NCBI GenBank assembly: GCA_030149405.1
Contig: JASBRM010000330.1
Coordinates: forward strand, 1 to 5,995
Source: Neptuniibacter sp.
GTDB taxonomy: Bacteria; Pseudomonadota; Gammaproteobacteria; Pseudomonadales; Balneatricaceae
Direction of reading: 5' to 3'
DNA length: 5,995 nucleotides
Shown: piece by piece, positions 5,415 to 5,995 of the stretch
Layout: each line of letters starts with the position of its first letter
Numbering within the stretch: position 1 is the first letter of the stretch
Translations under genes and position numbers: made by a program
The notes under the pieces: generated by a model
Seen by the model: only the letters and a program-made list of their open reading frames with translations
Told to the model about the DNA's origin: nothing
The model's database searches: none

Positions 5415-5995
5415 TCACTGCTCCCTTACATACAGTAATACTTTGAGTCCCTTTTCTGTTTCCTCTTCCGGGAAATCTTCAGGATTCTCTAAACGCTTTT
5501 CAAACCGGAATCCGGGACACTCTTCAAGCATCAGGTCCCGCAAAAATTCCGTACCATTCTTAGGGTCATTATGACAGGCTAAAACCCTGCCTCCTACTGG
5601 CGTTAAGTCTGATAGTCTGCGCAGCACTTTTTTATAGTCCTGCTCCGCTACAAAACTACCGGGCTGGAAGCTTGGCGGATCAATAACGATCAGATCGTAT
5701 GGCCCTTTTTGTTTTACTCTTTTCCAAGACCTGAATAGATCATAGGCTAAAAATGTCACTTTTTCCGCGGGCAAGCCATTCAGGCGATGATTTTCCTTAC
5801 CTGTATTGATCGCACCCCGCGACATATCAACGTTGACCACATGATCAGCGCCACCGGCAATGGCCGCTACAGAGAATGCGCAGGTGTAGGAAAACAGGTT
5901 AAGTACTTTTTTACCTGCTGCGTTATGCATGACCCAGCGGCGCCCTTCACGCATATCCAGAAACAACCCACTATTCTGGTTACGCTGCGGTTTGA
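5415..5995 (-). CDS. Class I SAM-dependent methyltransferase, RlmI/RlmK-like (5' end outside window)
   Basis: This is the C-terminal part of a COG1092-type methyltransferase, the group that contains the 23S rRNA enzymes RlmI and the RlmK domain of RlmL. The frame stays open to the window edge with NSGLFLDMREGRRWV, a family signature, so the gene begins outside; a TTG at 5966 is only an internal codon. About 192 residues are visible. Motifs, numbered from the first visible residue, are VLNLFSYTCAFS (30-41, SAM motif I), NVDMS (54-58, acidic ribose-binding Asp), VIDPPSF (103-109, motif IV) and GGRVLACHNDPKNG. In the last, the position of the RlmI catalytic Cys (FSCSG) appears not to be matched; it aligns better with RlmK FSNNKRG. 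The target is therefore probably rRNA, but base and position are open. Operon with the exonuclease. Confidence 0.88.
   Translation of the reverse strand, partial: KPQRNQNSGLFLDMREGRRWVMHNAAGKKVLNLFSYTCAFSVAAIAGGADHVVNVDMSRGAINTGKENHRLNGLPAEKVTFLAYDLFRSWKRVKQKGPYDLIVIDPPSFQPGSFVAEQDYKKVLRRLSDLTPVGGRVLACHNDPKNGTEFLRDLMLEECPGFRFEKRLENPEDFPEEETEKGLKVLLYVREQ

Overview
This 6 kb window looks like ordinary chromosomal DNA from a gammaproteobacterium. Syd, a YajG-type lipoprotein, AlaA and a zinc-type MsrB all resemble their Escherichia coli counterparts, but the gene order is not that of E. coli. Moderate base composition and an HDOD protein fit a marine Oceanospirillales- or Alteromonadales-like organism; this placement is inference. 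I see no mobile element, tRNA, rRNA, CRISPR array or phage gene.

Layout, left to right. A plus-strand pair comes first: the 3' half of syd (SecY-interacting protein, cut by the window edge), then a YajG-family lipoprotein gene. It converges on a minus-strand pair, msrB followed by a divergent Tag-like (3-methyladenine glycosylase I family) gene whose start overlaps the msrB stop. A hairpin with A and T tracts on both sides separates the two pairs. A 164-base divergent intergenic region follows msrB, and then alaA (glutamate-pyruvate aminotransferase) runs on the plus strand. Next are two single plus-strand genes, each closed by its own intrinsic terminator: an unrecognised 123-residue protein and a 275-residue HDOD-domain protein with a degenerate HD site. 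The right end holds a second minus-strand pair: a class I SAM-dependent methyltransferase (5' end outside the window) and a DEDDh-type 3'-5' exonuclease whose GTG start directly follows the methyltransferase stop. Another two-way hairpin separates this pair from the HDOD gene.

The genes do not form one pathway. They are short housekeeping units: membrane and envelope (Syd, lipoprotein), oxidative and alkylation repair (MsrB, Tag-like), amino acid synthesis (AlaA), signalling (HDOD), and nucleic acid modification or processing (methyltransferase, exonuclease). The four intrinsic terminators split the window into at least five transcription units. The points most worth following are the Tag-like protein lacking the zinc and catalytic residues of E. 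coli Tag, MsrB with Ser in place of the usual resolving Cys, the orphan 123-residue protein, and the tightly coupled methyltransferase-exonuclease pair. I found no convincing new multi-gene system. No stretch over 300 bases lacks a gene.
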